Notes: a model not told the origin generated them from the sequence alone. DNA of 64,000 nt from Giesbergeria anulus (GCF_900111115.1 NZ_FOGD01000007.1:1-64000), one strand, 5' to 3'; counted from the first letter of the stretch, positions 8,071 to 17,521 are shown. A program made the numbers and translations.

Positions 8071-8098
8071 TTGCCAATCTTTTGAGTCAGTGGATAAT
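8071..8098 (+). promoter_or_regulatory. Candidate promoter of RecG-like helicase
   Basis: TTGCCA (8071-8076) and GATAAT (8093-8098), 16 bp apart, just upstream of the helicase start. Confidence 0.5.
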
Positions 8099-8123
8099 CG
8101 GTTAAATTGCTTTAATCTTGGGC

Positions 8124-9998
8124 ATGATTCAAAAAACTAATGAAATCTTTGCGAGTCTTGCTTCACTGGGTTGTGATAGTGCAGCGACAGCACTGTTAGC
8201 GCTTCCGAGAGGGTTCGTTGATAAATCTAGGTTCATCAGCGCCATAGCATCCGCACCCACCGAAGAAGTTGTGCTTTTCCGTACAACCTTGAGTTCGTTC
8301 AAAATGATTGATCGCTCAGGTAACGAAACCAAAAATCCGAAATCAGACATTGCAAGTTTGAGCATCAATTTTGCCGATGTGAAGGGCTTGCAGATACGAC
8401 TATTCGGAGTCAACTTGGATGAGATGCAAAAGCTTCGTGGGGGCGAAATTTTCATCCAAGGTCTTTTGCGGATGACAGGCAAAGGCCCGTTGATTTTCAA
8501 CTCAGCACTTTCTGATTTCACGGGGAGAGTAGAGCCGCAGTATTCGGGAGTGCCCGGACAGGTTGCCGGAGAAAAAATCCAGCGCGCCATCCAAGCGGCA
8601 TTAGACGAACCGGATGCGATAGAAGAAGCGGCAAAGATCGTGGCGAGCACCCAGCCCATTGCGGAGCTGCTGCAAGCCCACGGCATCACCCCCAGCCAGC
8701 TCATCCGAGATTTGCACGCGCCCAGCACACTGGCGGCTGGCAATACGGCTTTGGCAATCGCCCGAAAATCCGTGGTGGCCGAGGTACGCCATGCGGCAAA
8801 GAACGGCACCGAACAAGGCCCAGACGAGCCAGCGCGCTACAACGTAGACACGCACCTGATCGCAGCAGTGAAGGCGCAAAAGGAAACACTCAGCCCGGAT
8901 CAGCGAAAAGCCCTCAATGCCATCAGACTCGAATTGAACCGCAAGTCCGGGGTACGGATTCTGCTCAATGGAGATGTTGGCACTGGCAAGACGCTGGTGT
9001 TCTTGCTGGCAATCGCTGCCGTGGCCCGCACCAGCCGCAATCCTGTGGCTGTGGTTGTCCCCAGCGACTTGGTGGCAAGGCAAATCCACGATCAAGCCCA
9101 AGCGCGCTTTCCCGACCTCAAGCCCGGCCTCATTGTCTCAGGGGCGGCAGCGCCTGACACGCACTCCAAAATGCTCATCGGCACACAGGCCATGTTCAGT
9201 TCGCCAGCCATAAAAAAACTGGAAGCACTGGTGATTGATGAGCAGCACAAATTTTCTGTGGAGCAGCGGCAGATGCTGGCGCACGCGCAGACCCACGTTA
9301 TTGAGGCCAGCGCCACGCCCATCCCGCGCTCACTGGCGTTGGCCATCTTTGATGGCTGGAAGCAAATCAAGCTCATCAATGGCCCGGTGCCCAAGCAAAT
9401 TCGCTCTTGCATTGCTACACCAGCCAATCGGAGCGGCGTGGTGGGACTGGTTCGCCAGCACCTCAAGGCAGGCAAAAAAATAATCTTCCTCTACCACCGG
9501 GTCACAGGCGCGGGTGCGTCTGTGAAAGATGCTGGCCAGCGTTTGTCAGAGCATTTTCCGGGCCTTGTCAGCATCCTGCACGGCAAACTCAAGCCAACAG
9601 ACAAGCAAAAGGCGCTGACCGCTTTTGCCACAGGCGAGCAGCCCATCATCGTAGCCAGCACAGCGGTAGAAGTGGGGGTGGACGTGCCCGATATTGGCCT
9701 GATGGTGGTGTCCAACGCCGACAGGTTTGGGGTGGCCCAGTTGCACCAGTTGCGTGGGCGCTTGGCCCGAAATGGCGGGGCGGCAGACTTTGTGATGATG
9801 GTGGATAAAGAGCTTAAAGGCGACACCCGCGAACGCTTGCAGGCTTTGTGCTGCCATGCTGATGGTTTCTCCCTAGCCGAGCGGGATATGGAGATTCGAG
9901 GCTTTGGTGATGTTCTTGGCGAATTCCAAAGTGGGAAATTTATCGGGACATTTAAGCTATCTAGGCTGGACGTTGCAGATTTTATTCCCGAAAAATAA
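8124..9998 (+). CDS. RecG-like superfamily 2 DNA helicase
   Basis: A 624-aa protein. The helicase core carries Walker A GDVGTGKT (~residue 282), a DEQH box (~372), SATPIPRSLAL (motif III), STAVEVGVDVP and QLHQLRGRLAR (~538, motif VI). These features, especially IPRSLAL and ADRFGVAQLHQLRGR, are those of RecG, which remodels stalled forks and branched DNA. It is shorter than typical chromosomal RecG (about 690 aa), and the N-terminal ~280 residues show only weak resemblance to the wedge domain. DEQH replaces the usual DEQHRFG context only partly (DEQHKFSVEQR). The ATG chosen lies two codons inside a possible TTG start. The Shine-Dalgarno is weak. Confidence 0.8.
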   Translation: MIQKTNEIFASLASLGCDSAATALLALPRGFVDKSRFISAIASAPTEEVVLFRTTLSSFKMIDRSGNETKNPKSDIASLSINFADVKGLQIRLFGVNLDEMQKLRGGEIFIQGLLRMTGKGPLIFNSALSDFTGRVEPQYSGVPGQVAGEKIQRAIQAALDEPDAIEEAAKIVASTQPIAELLQAHGITPSQLIRDLHAPSTLAAGNTALAIARKSVVAEVRHAAKNGTEQGPDEPARYNVDTHLIAAVKAQKETLSPDQRKALNAIRLELNRKSGVRILLNGDVGTGKTLVFLLAIAAVARTSRNPVAVVVPSDLVARQIHDQAQARFPDLKPGLIVSGAAAPDTHSKMLIGTQAMFSSPAIKKLEALVIDEQHKFSVEQRQMLAHAQTHVIEASATPIPRSLALAIFDGWKQIKLINGPVPKQIRSCIATPANRSGVVGLVRQHLKAGKKIIFLYHRVTGAGASVKDAGQRLSEHFPGLVSILHGKLKPTDKQKALTAFATGEQPIIVASTAVEVGVDVPDIGLMVVSNADRFGVAQLHQLRGRLARNGGAADFVMMVDKELKGDTRERLQALCCHADGFSLAERDMEIRGFGDVLGEFQSGKFIGTFKLSRLDVADFIPEK

Positions 9999-10030
9999 AA
10001 AAGGGTGGCTGCCGCAGCAACCACCCTTTC
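9997..10030. terminator. Convergent terminator
   Basis: AAAGGGTGG...CCACCCTTT stem between the helicase and the opposing small gene. The minus-strand reading is followed by T6, so it serves mainly the minus-strand unit. Confidence 0.65.
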
Positions 10031-10040
10031 TATCCGAAGC

Positions 10041-10283
10041 TCAGGTACTAAATTTCTCAGCCTTGCTAGAGTTTAGTAAGATATCCAAGACTTCATTGCA
10101 GTTTTTGGAAGTCACATTTTTTTCCAAGAACTCAAGCCAGTTTTTTTCCAAATCATTTGTGTTTGTAAAAAAGCCTAAATCTTTAGCCACCGACACCATG
10201 CCTGACTGCCGGTATCCAACGGATCGGCAGTTCATCATTGCAGCCAATTTGATTCGGCAGATTATTATTGCGGTATTGCTCAT
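10041..10283 (-). CDS. Hypothetical 80-aa protein
   Basis: Begins MSNTAIIICRIKLAA and ends NSSKAEKFST; mixed helical protein with no recognised domain. It starts 11 bp after the stop of the upstream 111-aa gene, with GAGG in between, so the two form an operon. The start codon fits this spacing. Confidence 0.5.
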   Translation of the reverse strand: MSNTAIIICRIKLAAMMNCRSVGYRQSGMVSVAKDLGFFTNTNDLEKNWLEFLEKNVTSKNCNEVLDILLNSSKAEKFST

Positions 10284-10294
10284 CGCTTGTTGCC

Positions 10295-10630
10295 TCAGTT
10301 ATTTTCTACCAAGCCCAACTCTGCCAAGGCTTCCTGATCCCAATTTTCCAGCACGTTTTTAGCATCGCCTTCAATTTTGGAAATCCAGTCGTAAATAGCC
10401 TTTGCCTGTGTCCATTCGTGAATACAGGCAACCACTTCATAGTAGCGGCCAAAGTCATGGCTGAATCGCTTGGGTTTTAGAGTGCCAAACTTACTGGGGG
10501 CAGGGTAGTGGCGCAGGATTTGGTTAATGAAGGCACGGCACTCAGCAAGGGCACGAGCGCTGTAGTTTTCTTCGCCAACTTGCGCGCATTCCTCACCCCA
10601 AGGGCTGGGGCCAATTTCATAGTATTCCAT
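10295..10630 (-). CDS. Conserved plasmid hypothetical protein
   Basis: A 111-aa protein starting MEYYEIGPSPWGEECAQVG, with FSHDFGRYYEVV in the middle. This pattern recurs in small hypothetical proteins of plasmids and integrative elements, but its function is unknown to me. The start is supported by AAGGAAA and by leader copy 2, in which that sequence pairs with TTTCCTT upstream. A 20-codon longer frame through the leader is rejected for this reason. Confidence 0.6.
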   Translation of the reverse strand: MEYYEIGPSPWGEECAQVGEENYSARALAECRAFINQILRHYPAPSKFGTLKPKRFSHDFGRYYEVVACIHEWTQAKAIYDWISKIEGDAKNVLENWDQEALAELGLVENN

Positions 10631-10714
10631 CGGTATTTCCTTCTTAAATTCCCGCAAGCGCGGTGTTGAAAAAAGGAAAGGCGCTTTCAAAAGGCAGGCG
10701 CTGGCCTTTTGAAA
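10631..10714 (-). promoter_or_regulatory. Leader RNA copy 2
   Basis: Minus strand: TTTCAAAAGGC/GCCTTTTGAAA stem-loop, TTTCCTT anti-SD, TTTTTTCAAC box, CCGC-gctt-GCGG mini-hairpin, AAGGAAA, ATG. Confidence 0.7.
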
Positions 10715-10739
10715 AATCTATCCGCTTGTCAATTTCCCG

Positions 10740-10850
10740 CAAAAATTTGGCGCATTCTTTCCAGAATTTGGTAGGTTTCCGCCAAAATTTGGCGGATTTT
10801 TGATAAGTCTGGCGGGTTTCTGCCAAAATTTGGCAGGTTTTGGAAAGATT
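10740..10850. repeat. CCAAAATTTGG-type repeat array, downstream of darB-like gene
   Basis: At least four imperfect copies of a ~24-bp unit built on GCCAAAATTTGGC with a GGTTT spacer. Exact GCCAAAATTTGGC is seen twice (near 10783 and 10823). A similar array lies on the other side of the darB-like gene. Confidence 0.65.
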
Positions 10851-10886
10851 CGCACACCCACCCCTTTCGGGGCAGGCGTTGCGTTT

Positions 10887-13800
10887 TTAGTCCTCAGTCA
10901 TCGTGACCAAAGACATATCTTGCGAGTCGATTTCCAGACTTGCATCAATTTCCTCTTGACGGGCCAGTGCTGCATTCAAGGCATTTTCATGCTCGAACTC
11001 CACAGCGCATTGCACCGTCAGCGTTTGGATAGTGCTCTTTCCATCTTCGATAGCCACCAGATTTTTTTCTGCAATTTCTTGCAGTTGTTTTTCTAGTGTT
11101 TTATCGGTCAGGTAGTAAGCAATACTTTCTGCACCGTAAGGGAGCTTAACTTCGTAGCGTCGATTGTTGATGCGAACTTGCGTGCGCTTGAACCCAAAAT
11201 TAACAATTTCCAGTGCGGCATTGCCAATTTTGCAGATACCCATAGACGCATTTTTTTCCTCCTTCATGATTTCTGAAATAACAGCGAGGCGCTGCATAAT
11301 CAGCTTTCCAGCTTGGACTGCATCTTGTGGATCGACACCATTAACGATCACTTTCGTGGTATCGCCAAGAGTATCAATATCAGCAACCAAGTTACGACCG
11401 AGATTTTCCCGGTAATCGAGAGTTTTCTTTTCATAGTGCAGATCACTCGAATACTTCCGCTGCGCGTTCTTATGCACACTTTTCAGTGCCAACAAGCGCG
11501 TAACTTCGGCATCGATACCAGCTTTCTCAATCACCAATGGGTTCCCGGAAGCCAAGGCTTTCACCTCTGCAAACGAAAGTGCCTGACTGGTGACATCCTC
11601 GACCGACCGTGCATCGCCGGAGTGCTCCATCACTTGCGAGATGAAGCCCGCCTTGCGCTCTAGGGTCTGCCACATATAGGCATCGAAGGTCTGCTCAGTA
11701 ACGTAGCGGTAAATCCAAACTACTTCGTTTTTGTTGCCTTGACGAATGATCCGGCCATCACGTTGCTCCACATCACGGGGCCGCCAAGGAGCGTCCAAGT
11801 CATGCTTTGCGATCAGGCGGTCTTGCACATTGGTGCCAAAGCCCATCAGTTCCGTAGAACCAATCAGCACACGCACCATCCCTTGTCGCACCTTGCGGTG
11901 TAGCTCGGCCTTGGCTTTGTCAGTAGAGTAGTCTTGCGCGAACGCAATTTCCGCCGCTGGCACGCCACGCTCCATCAGCTTTTGCCGAATGTCGGTATAG
12001 ACCGAAAACCCGGTATTGCTTGGCACGCTCAGATCAGAGAACACCAGTTGCGTCAGACGCTCCTGTTGCCCTTCTTTCCAATGCTCAAACACTTTTTCGA
12101 CACAGGCATTCACCTTGCCGAACGGGTTATCAAAGGCCATCGGGTTCATGCAGCGCATATCCAAGGCAGCCTTGCGGCCATCGTTGGTTATACAGAGCAT
12201 GTTGTCCTCGTTGGGCTTGACTTGGCCGGAGCGGATCAACTCTGCACGTTCGACCAGACTTTGCACAAACTGCTTTTGCGCGTCCGAAGCCGCAACAGAA
12301 ACCAGCGTATGCTTGCCACCAGCCAGAATGGGATCAGGCAGGGCCAGGTCTTTCTTGGTACGAATCTCGGCAATTTCGCGGAACAACAGCATCAGCTCAG
12401 GCACGTTCACAAACCGGGCGAACCGGGTGTGCATACGGAAACCCGAACCTTCAGGCTTGACCTCGATGGAAGTGATCTCCCGTGCGAAGTTGGCAGCCCA
12501 AGCATCGAAGCTATCGATCCCTTTTTTCTCCAGAGTGAATGGTTGCAGATAGGTTTGCATAATGAACATCTCAGCGATGGTGTTAGCAATAGGCGTAGCC
12601 GTTGCGAACATCAAGCCGAAGCCGTCAAAATTACGCCGTTGAAAAATCATGCGCGACTTCAAATACAAGTCCAAGGCACGCCCAGAACAAGTATTCGACA
12701 GGCCAGCAACACGAGTTTTTTTAGTGTGGAACCACAGGTTCTTAAACAGGTCAGCCTCATCCACGCACAGCAGGTCAACGCCCAACTGCTCGAAGGTCAG
12801 CATCCCAGCATCTTTTTCGCCTTCACTCATTTTCTTGAGCTTTTCCTCAATGAGTTTTTTCTGGCGCATGGCGTCACGAACTGCGTTGTCGTCAGTCGCT
12901 CCCATGATGGATTCTTCCACTTTGCCTGCCATTTCTTTGCAGAACTGATCCAGTGCCTTCGTCCCTACCGACAAGCGCCCGAAGGAGCTATGGGTAATGA
13001 TGATGCAGTCCCAGTCGTGCGTTGCCGCACGCATCAGCAAAGTTTTGCGACGATCTCCTTGTAAGTCTTCCTTGCTTGCGGCAAGGATTTTTGCTCGCGG
13101 AAAGGCCCGCAGATATTCACCGGCAAAAGCCTCTAGCATGTGATTTGGCACCACTAGCATCGGCTTGTTGGCAATACCTAGACGTTTTGATTCGTGCGCG
13201 ACACAAATTTGGATAAGTGTCTTGCCACCACCAACCGCCAAGGCATAGAGCGTGTTACCGCTCACCAGACCACGCCAGATGGAGTCTTTTTGCGCTGCAC
13301 GTAGCTTGATCGCCGGATTTAACCCCGGAATGACCAAGTGGCTACCGTCATAGCTGCGATTGACCCGACCGTTGTAGGTTCGGTTGTAGATGTCTTCCAG
13401 TTCGCCAACTCGTTTTTCGTCCTCGAAAACCCATTCGGCAAAAGCCGTTTGGATTTTTTCAGCCTTTTCTCTGGCAGCCAGAGTTTCATCAGCGTTCAGA
13501 ACCATCTTGACCTTGCCATCTTCCAAAATCAACTTGTCGTGAACTTCTGTTGTCTTCTGATTCAATAAATCCTCAAGAAGCGCAACAAAACTTCTACGGG
13601 TGGTTCCCCACTTCGTATTAACGTCCAAGTCTTTTTTGGCATAGCCACTCACCGTCCAGCTTGCAGCGCTAGGCAAGTGCGTAATAGAAATGCGCGATTT
13701 TCCAACGCCGATCACCTCAAGGACAAATTCCTCAAGCATCTCAGCACGAATCCACGACACCCCCAAGCGCACAGCGATAGCACGCAACGGAATCCGGGTG

Positions 13801-15785
13801 GGCACTACAGCCTGCAATGCGGTTACATTGCGCTCAAAACGGGAGTCCCCCATCTGAGCAGCCTTGGCCACATCCAGTTTTTCGTACACGTCACCACTCA
13901 AGTAGCTTTCTTTGTCTTCCCATTGCAGCGTCAGCGGATTTAGGTAAACCCGATCTTCAGCAATCAATTCCTCCAAAATGCTTTCAATGCTACGACCCAA
14001 TGCTTTCGCAATGAATTTCACATCAAATCTAGCGAACTTGTTGTAGGACAGGGCAATTGCTTCCCCCATCGTTTCAGCGCGTTCTGCCAAGATGGCGTGA
14101 GAGACAGTAGATTTAGAAAAAATATCTGCCTTGACAGCAGTTTCTTTTTCTTCGTCATACATTTCCAACGACCACAGCAAAGGCGAGTGCGTATCAGCAG
14201 AAAACAGACGACGATTGTGTGATGTCATCAAGAAGCCGTGGCGCTTCACAAACGAGTCGTAGTACCGATTGAGTTTTTCCCGCTTCGCAGCAGCACTTTC
14301 GCACTGCATAGAATCGGCCTCCAATACCTCCAACACCGCATTGCGAATATGCGTCATACCTTCCAAGCGCAGCAGCGTACCAGTAGGCAAATAGCTCAAG
14401 GTTTTCACCTCGGAGCATTCATCCAACTGCATGAGCTGACCGTCATCATCGAAGAAGTAACCATAGGCCACCCCGGTTTTGATCCCGGTTTTGTCCCTAG
14501 CTACATTTCTTTGCTTCTCAATACGAACATTCAAGGCTGGGTCAAAGCGTCCAGCAAGCTCCTGCTGGTGGGCAAGAACATCGCTAAGTTGCTGTTGCCA
14601 GTCCTGATGAGGCACCACGCCCACAGTTTGACCGTACCGGGCTACCAAGTGTTGCAGCTTGCCCAAGACGTTCTGCGGGTGATTCACGAAATAGCTATTG
14701 ACCGGAATTCTTGCGTATGCGGTCTGTAGTATTGCGGGCGTTGCCTGTGTCAGGTGTTGAAAATTGGATTTTTTAACAGTGGGGTCATACTCTTTCTTTT
14801 GGAAAACAAGAATGTCTGCGACAACATCTGTCGAACCAAGGCGCTTAAAGGAACCAGTGGGTAAACGGATAGCTGTGAGCAGGTTTGCACGTTGCGCCAG
14901 ATATTCACGAAATTTTGCTTCGTCTTTATCCAGCGTTCCGGTAGATGTGATCAAACACATGATGCCACCCACCCGCAAGGCACTCAGACACTTCGCAAAG
15001 AAGTAGTCGTGAATTACCAAACGCAAGTGGTCAAAATTCCGATCTGTTACTCGGTAGTTGCCAAACGGCACATTCCCAACGACCAAATCGAAACTATCAG
15101 GCTGGATAGGCGCATTTTGCAGGCCGGTGTGGTACACCAGTGTCTGTTCATCGGCATAAACGGTACGCGCAATGGCAGCCGTTGTGTCATCAATTTCCAC
15201 CATCGAGATATGCGATTCTTGGCGCAGGTCTTGGGGCATGGCACCAACGAAGTGGCCTACACCGCAAGATGGTTCCAGAACGCGACCGCCTGTGAACCCC
15301 ATGTGCCGAATCATTTTCCAGATGGCCCGCACCACAGCAGGCTCGGTGTAATAAGCCGATAGAACCGACTCCATTGCACTGGCATAAGCATCTTCACCCA
15401 AAAGCGCACGCAAGCGTTGCTGCTCCACAGGGAAGTCGGTGTTTTTGGCAAACACATTGGATAAGCCACCCCAGCCGCTATACGCAACCAGTGCCGCTTT
15501 TTCTTCCACGCTTTTTGCCGAAGTACCAGACTGCAAGATTTCGATGGCCCGGATGTTGGCACGCACCTTGGTGCGATCAGAACCCAAGCACATCAGATGC
15601 GAATCCAGCAACTCGAACAGTTCGCGCTTGCTTTTCACTTCCTCCTCAAATGCCTGCTCAATGCGCTCTACCACCTCCTTCTTTTCGGAGATGATTTTGG
15701 GCACTACCACAGGGGCATCGATCACTGCAAAGTCGCCGCCGAATAAATCCAGTTGCAAGGCGCTCAGGCTAGTTTTCTTTTTCAT
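10887..15785 (-). CDS. DarB-like N6-methylase/SNF2-type helicase, 1632 aa
   Basis: Very large protein. The N-terminal half holds a methyltransferase fold: motif I VLEPSCGVGHF (~residue 165) and motif IV GNVPFG (~236). The C-terminal half is an SF2 helicase: GGGKT (~851), VDEADLFKN (~1008) and QRDGRIIRQGN (~1339). Methylase plus helicase in one chain is the layout of phage P1 DarB and of related plasmid proteins linked to protection of incoming DNA from restriction; that role is inferred here. The start is the ATG after GGAAAGG, which begins MKKKTSLSALQLDLFGG. An 80-codon upstream extension only translates the KFW-rich repeat array and is rejected. Leader copy 3 precedes it. Confidence 0.75.
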   Translation of the reverse strand: MKKKTSLSALQLDLFGGDFAVIDAPVVVPKIISEKKEVVERIEQAFEEEVKSKRELFELLDSHLMCLGSDRTKVRANIRAIEILQSGTSAKSVEEKAALVAYSGWGGLSNVFAKNTDFPVEQQRLRALLGEDAYASAMESVLSAYYTEPAVVRAIWKMIRHMGFTGGRVLEPSCGVGHFVGAMPQDLRQESHISMVEIDDTTAAIARTVYADEQTLVYHTGLQNAPIQPDSFDLVVGNVPFGNYRVTDRNFDHLRLVIHDYFFAKCLSALRVGGIMCLITSTGTLDKDEAKFREYLAQRANLLTAIRLPTGSFKRLGSTDVVADILVFQKKEYDPTVKKSNFQHLTQATPAILQTAYARIPVNSYFVNHPQNVLGKLQHLVARYGQTVGVVPHQDWQQQLSDVLAHQQELAGRFDPALNVRIEKQRNVARDKTGIKTGVAYGYFFDDDGQLMQLDECSEVKTLSYLPTGTLLRLEGMTHIRNAVLEVLEADSMQCESAAAKREKLNRYYDSFVKRHGFLMTSHNRRLFSADTHSPLLWSLEMYDEEKETAVKADIFSKSTVSHAILAERAETMGEAIALSYNKFARFDVKFIAKALGRSIESILEELIAEDRVYLNPLTLQWEDKESYLSGDVYEKLDVAKAAQMGDSRFERNVTALQAVVPTRIPLRAIAVRLGVSWIRAEMLEEFVLEVIGVGKSRISITHLPSAASWTVSGYAKKDLDVNTKWGTTRRSFVALLEDLLNQKTTEVHDKLILEDGKVKMVLNADETLAAREKAEKIQTAFAEWVFEDEKRVGELEDIYNRTYNGRVNRSYDGSHLVIPGLNPAIKLRAAQKDSIWRGLVSGNTLYALAVGGGKTLIQICVAHESKRLGIANKPMLVVPNHMLEAFAGEYLRAFPRAKILAASKEDLQGDRRKTLLMRAATHDWDCIIITHSSFGRLSVGTKALDQFCKEMAGKVEESIMGATDDNAVRDAMRQKKLIEEKLKKMSEGEKDAGMLTFEQLGVDLLCVDEADLFKNLWFHTKKTRVAGLSNTCSGRALDLYLKSRMIFQRRNFDGFGLMFATATPIANTIAEMFIMQTYLQPFTLEKKGIDSFDAWAANFAREITSIEVKPEGSGFRMHTRFARFVNVPELMLLFREIAEIRTKKDLALPDPILAGGKHTLVSVAASDAQKQFVQSLVERAELIRSGQVKPNEDNMLCITNDGRKAALDMRCMNPMAFDNPFGKVNACVEKVFEHWKEGQQERLTQLVFSDLSVPSNTGFSVYTDIRQKLMERGVPAAEIAFAQDYSTDKAKAELHRKVRQGMVRVLIGSTELMGFGTNVQDRLIAKHDLDAPWRPRDVEQRDGRIIRQGNKNEVVWIYRYVTEQTFDAYMWQTLERKAGFISQVMEHSGDARSVEDVTSQALSFAEVKALASGNPLVIEKAGIDAEVTRLLALKSVHKNAQRKYSSDLHYEKKTLDYRENLGRNLVADIDTLGDTTKVIVNGVDPQDAVQAGKLIMQRLAVISEIMKEEKNASMGICKIGNAALEIVNFGFKRTQVRINNRRYEVKLPYGAESIAYYLTDKTLEKQLQEIAEKNLVAIEDGKSTIQTLTVQCAVEFEHENALNAALARQEEIDASLEIDSQDMSLVTMTED

Positions 15786-15845
15786 GATAAACCTTTCCAA
15801 AAAATGGTTAAAAAGGCTTTTGTTTTTGCACCAAGGAACAAAAGC
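15786..15845 (-). promoter_or_regulatory. Leader RNA copy 3
   Basis: Minus strand: GCTTTTGTT/AACAAAAGC stem-loop, CCTTT, TTTTTAAC box, CCA/TGG mini-hairpin, AAAGG, ATG of the darB-like gene. Confidence 0.65.
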
Positions 15846-15904
15846 AAAAGCCGCCATCAGGCCCACTTGCATCGATTTGGCTTCAGAACGGATCAATCTA
15901 CGTC

Positions 15905-16030
15905 TGGCAGGTTCTGTCCAAAATTTGGCTGGTTTCGGCCAAAATTTGGCTACTTCTTGAAAGGTTTGGCAACTTCCTACCAAAAATTGGAAGGTTTCTC
16001 CAAAATTTAGGAAACTTCCCGCCAAAGTTT
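15905..16030. repeat. CCAAAATTTGG-type repeat array, upstream of darB-like gene
   Basis: Five to six degenerate copies of a ~24-bp unit (GGTTTC.GCCAAAATTTGGC.A). Together with the array at 10740-10850 it brackets the darB-like gene. Confidence 0.65.
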
Positions 16031-16062
16031 GCCCAGCATCACGCTGGGCTACCCCCTTACAT

Positions 16063-16088
16063 GGAAAAACCCACCGAAGTGGGTTTTT
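16063..16088 (-). terminator. Terminator of DUF932 gene
   Basis: AAAAACCCAC-cgaa-GTGGGTTTTT; T runs on both strands, positioned just past the DUF932 stop codon. Confidence 0.75.
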
Positions 16089-16111
16089 GTTTTGCAGTTA
16101 GCGGTTAGCGG

Positions 16112-17083
16112 TTAGATAATCATTTCGCACAGCAATTGTTCGGTGGTCTCTTTCAGCAATGCGCCTTTACCGAACCATTGATTATGGAGTCGGTTTTCAG
16201 AATTGTGAGCGCGGGCATGATGATCAACATACTCGGTCATTGCATTGAGAAGACCCCAAGCCGTTCCTTGAATACCGGGCAAGGTTGAACCTTTACCAGT
16301 GCCATTGAACAGGCTCATGATCTGAACAAAGCCTTTGGATTGCGTGATTTCTTTCTCGCCAGCAGGCTTCGGAAGAAGCGAGCCAACAATGCTGATGGCA
16401 TCGCTTTGCGTGATTTTCACTTTCGTCAAATCGCGCATTTTTCCGAGGAAGTTCTCAAAGGCTTTCGCACCGATCAGTCCCATTTGGCCTTTCACCGCAT
16501 CAGGGTCAAATACAGTGTTGTGCCGTACCTTGACTTCTTTACCGCCTTCACCCAGAGCAATAGCCTGCGTATTCCAGCAGACGACGCGAACGCTGGTAAA
16601 TTTGGCTGTAGTAGCCAAAGAACCATCGCAGGAGGTAATCAGAAGGACATAAGCCTTGAGACGATCACTTCCAACGACATCGTTTTGGATATTGGTATTA
16701 GCCAATGCCCAGATACGACGGCCTTCTTTCAGGGTGCCAATCGTTTCGATGTTGAACCCTTCGTTTTCCACAAGGGAGCGGAAGAAATCAATCATGTCCT
16801 TGGGCTGGACAACCTTGTAGCGATCAGAGACAACCGATAAGGCTTTCCCGTTGTCGCTGCGATAGAGAACGTGACTATCAGGATACTCGCACATCAAATC
16901 AGAATTTGCATTCTTGAATTGAACGGGTGCGCGATTGATACTCCAGTTCATGCGTGCTGCATCCATCCATTCCTCCAAACTTGCGTTCGGATTCACTTCC
17001 TGACCAAAGCCGTGCCAAGGCTTTGCACCAATGTAGGCCATTTCAGCTTCACCAGCACCATTAAAAGACAGTTCGTGTGCCAT
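16112..17083 (-). CDS. DUF932 (phage/plasmid-like) protein
   Basis: A 323-aa protein with the hallmark stretches of the DUF932 family: PWHGFGQEV near residue 25, VLYRSDNGKALSVVSDRYKVVQP (as two blocks) near 75-95, GTLKEGRRIWALAN near 120 and VRVVCWNTQ near 165. The family is common on large plasmids and phages next to anti-restriction and RadC genes, but its biochemical role is unknown. AGGAGT precedes the ATG and can be masked by ACTCCT in leader copy 4. It follows the secreted 90-aa gene and precedes the darB-like gene, all on the minus strand. Confidence 0.8.
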   Translation of the reverse strand: MAHELSFNGAGEAEMAYIGAKPWHGFGQEVNPNASLEEWMDAARMNWSINRAPVQFKNANSDLMCEYPDSHVLYRSDNGKALSVVSDRYKVVQPKDMIDFFRSLVENEGFNIETIGTLKEGRRIWALANTNIQNDVVGSDRLKAYVLLITSCDGSLATTAKFTSVRVVCWNTQAIALGEGGKEVKVRHNTVFDPDAVKGQMGLIGAKAFENFLGKMRDLTKVKITQSDAISIVGSLLPKPAGEKEITQSKGFVQIMSLFNGTGKGSTLPGIQGTAWGLLNAMTEYVDHHARAHNSENRLHNQWFGKGALLKETTEQLLCEMII

Positions 17084-17167
17084 AAAAAACTCCTAAAAAA
17101 TCCCCAAAATAGGGTGTTAAAAAAGGAGTGGCCGATAGGCTTTCTAATGCCGTGAAGCATTAGAAAA
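17084..17167 (-). promoter_or_regulatory. Leader RNA copy 4
   Basis: Minus strand: TTTTCTAATG/CATTAGAAAG stem-loop, CCTATCGGCC, ACTCCT, TTTTTTAAC box, CCC/GGG mini-hairpin, AGGAGT, ATG. Confidence 0.75.
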
Positions 17168-17188
17168 CTCACCGAAGTGAGTTTTTAA
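17167..17188 (-). terminator. Terminator before leader copy 4
   Basis: AAAACTCAC-ttcg-GTGAGTTTT on the minus strand, directly abutting the stem-loop of the leader. Confidence 0.6.
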
Positions 17189-17248
17189 TTCATCGTTTAT
17201 TTTCGATTGAAGTCGATCCTTTCAATAAGTGAGTTTTCAAATTGCTGA

Positions 17249-17521
17249 TCACTTGCGATTGAAGTCGATGCCTTCAATGCCTGTTTCGGTGCCTACATAG
17301 TTGCGACCAACCATGCGAGCGGTGCCCATGTTGCTAGTGCGGGTAGCATCAGCAACATAAACAGCATGAACGATGTTCTTTTTAACAGCGTTTTTTTCTT
17401 GAATAGCAACAGCTTTACTGATACCGGGTTGAACAATGATGCCATTATTTTTTTGAGCAACTTGTGCGTTAGCAACAGAAGCGAAAGCAATAGCGGCAAC
17501 GATAGCGATAGTCTTGAACAT
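17249..17521 (-). CDS. Small secreted protein
   Basis: A 90-aa protein with a clear signal peptide (MFKTIAIVAAIAFASVANA, cleavage after ANA). The mature part of ~71 residues has no Cys and no recognised domain and ends GIEGIDFNRK. AGGAGT before ATG is mirrored by ACTCCT in leader copy 5, which is nearly identical to copy 4. Downstream at 17200-17240 lies a degraded second copy of the gene's last ~20 codons, pointing to an ancestral tandem duplication. Confidence 0.65.
   Translation of the reverse strand: MFKTIAIVAAIAFASVANAQVAQKNNGIIVQPGISKAVAIQEKNAVKKNIVHAVYVADATRTSNMGTARMVGRNYVGTETGIEGIDFNRK

Noticed and set aside
11934-13064. 376-codon + strand frame within the darB-like gene
   Set aside because: Antisense to well-conserved helicase motifs; codon pattern is that of a shadow frame.
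15786-16025. 80-codon N-terminal extension of the DarB-like protein
   Set aside because: It only translates the degenerate KFW-type repeat array and the leader; a good Shine-Dalgarno and leader copy 3 place the start at 15785.
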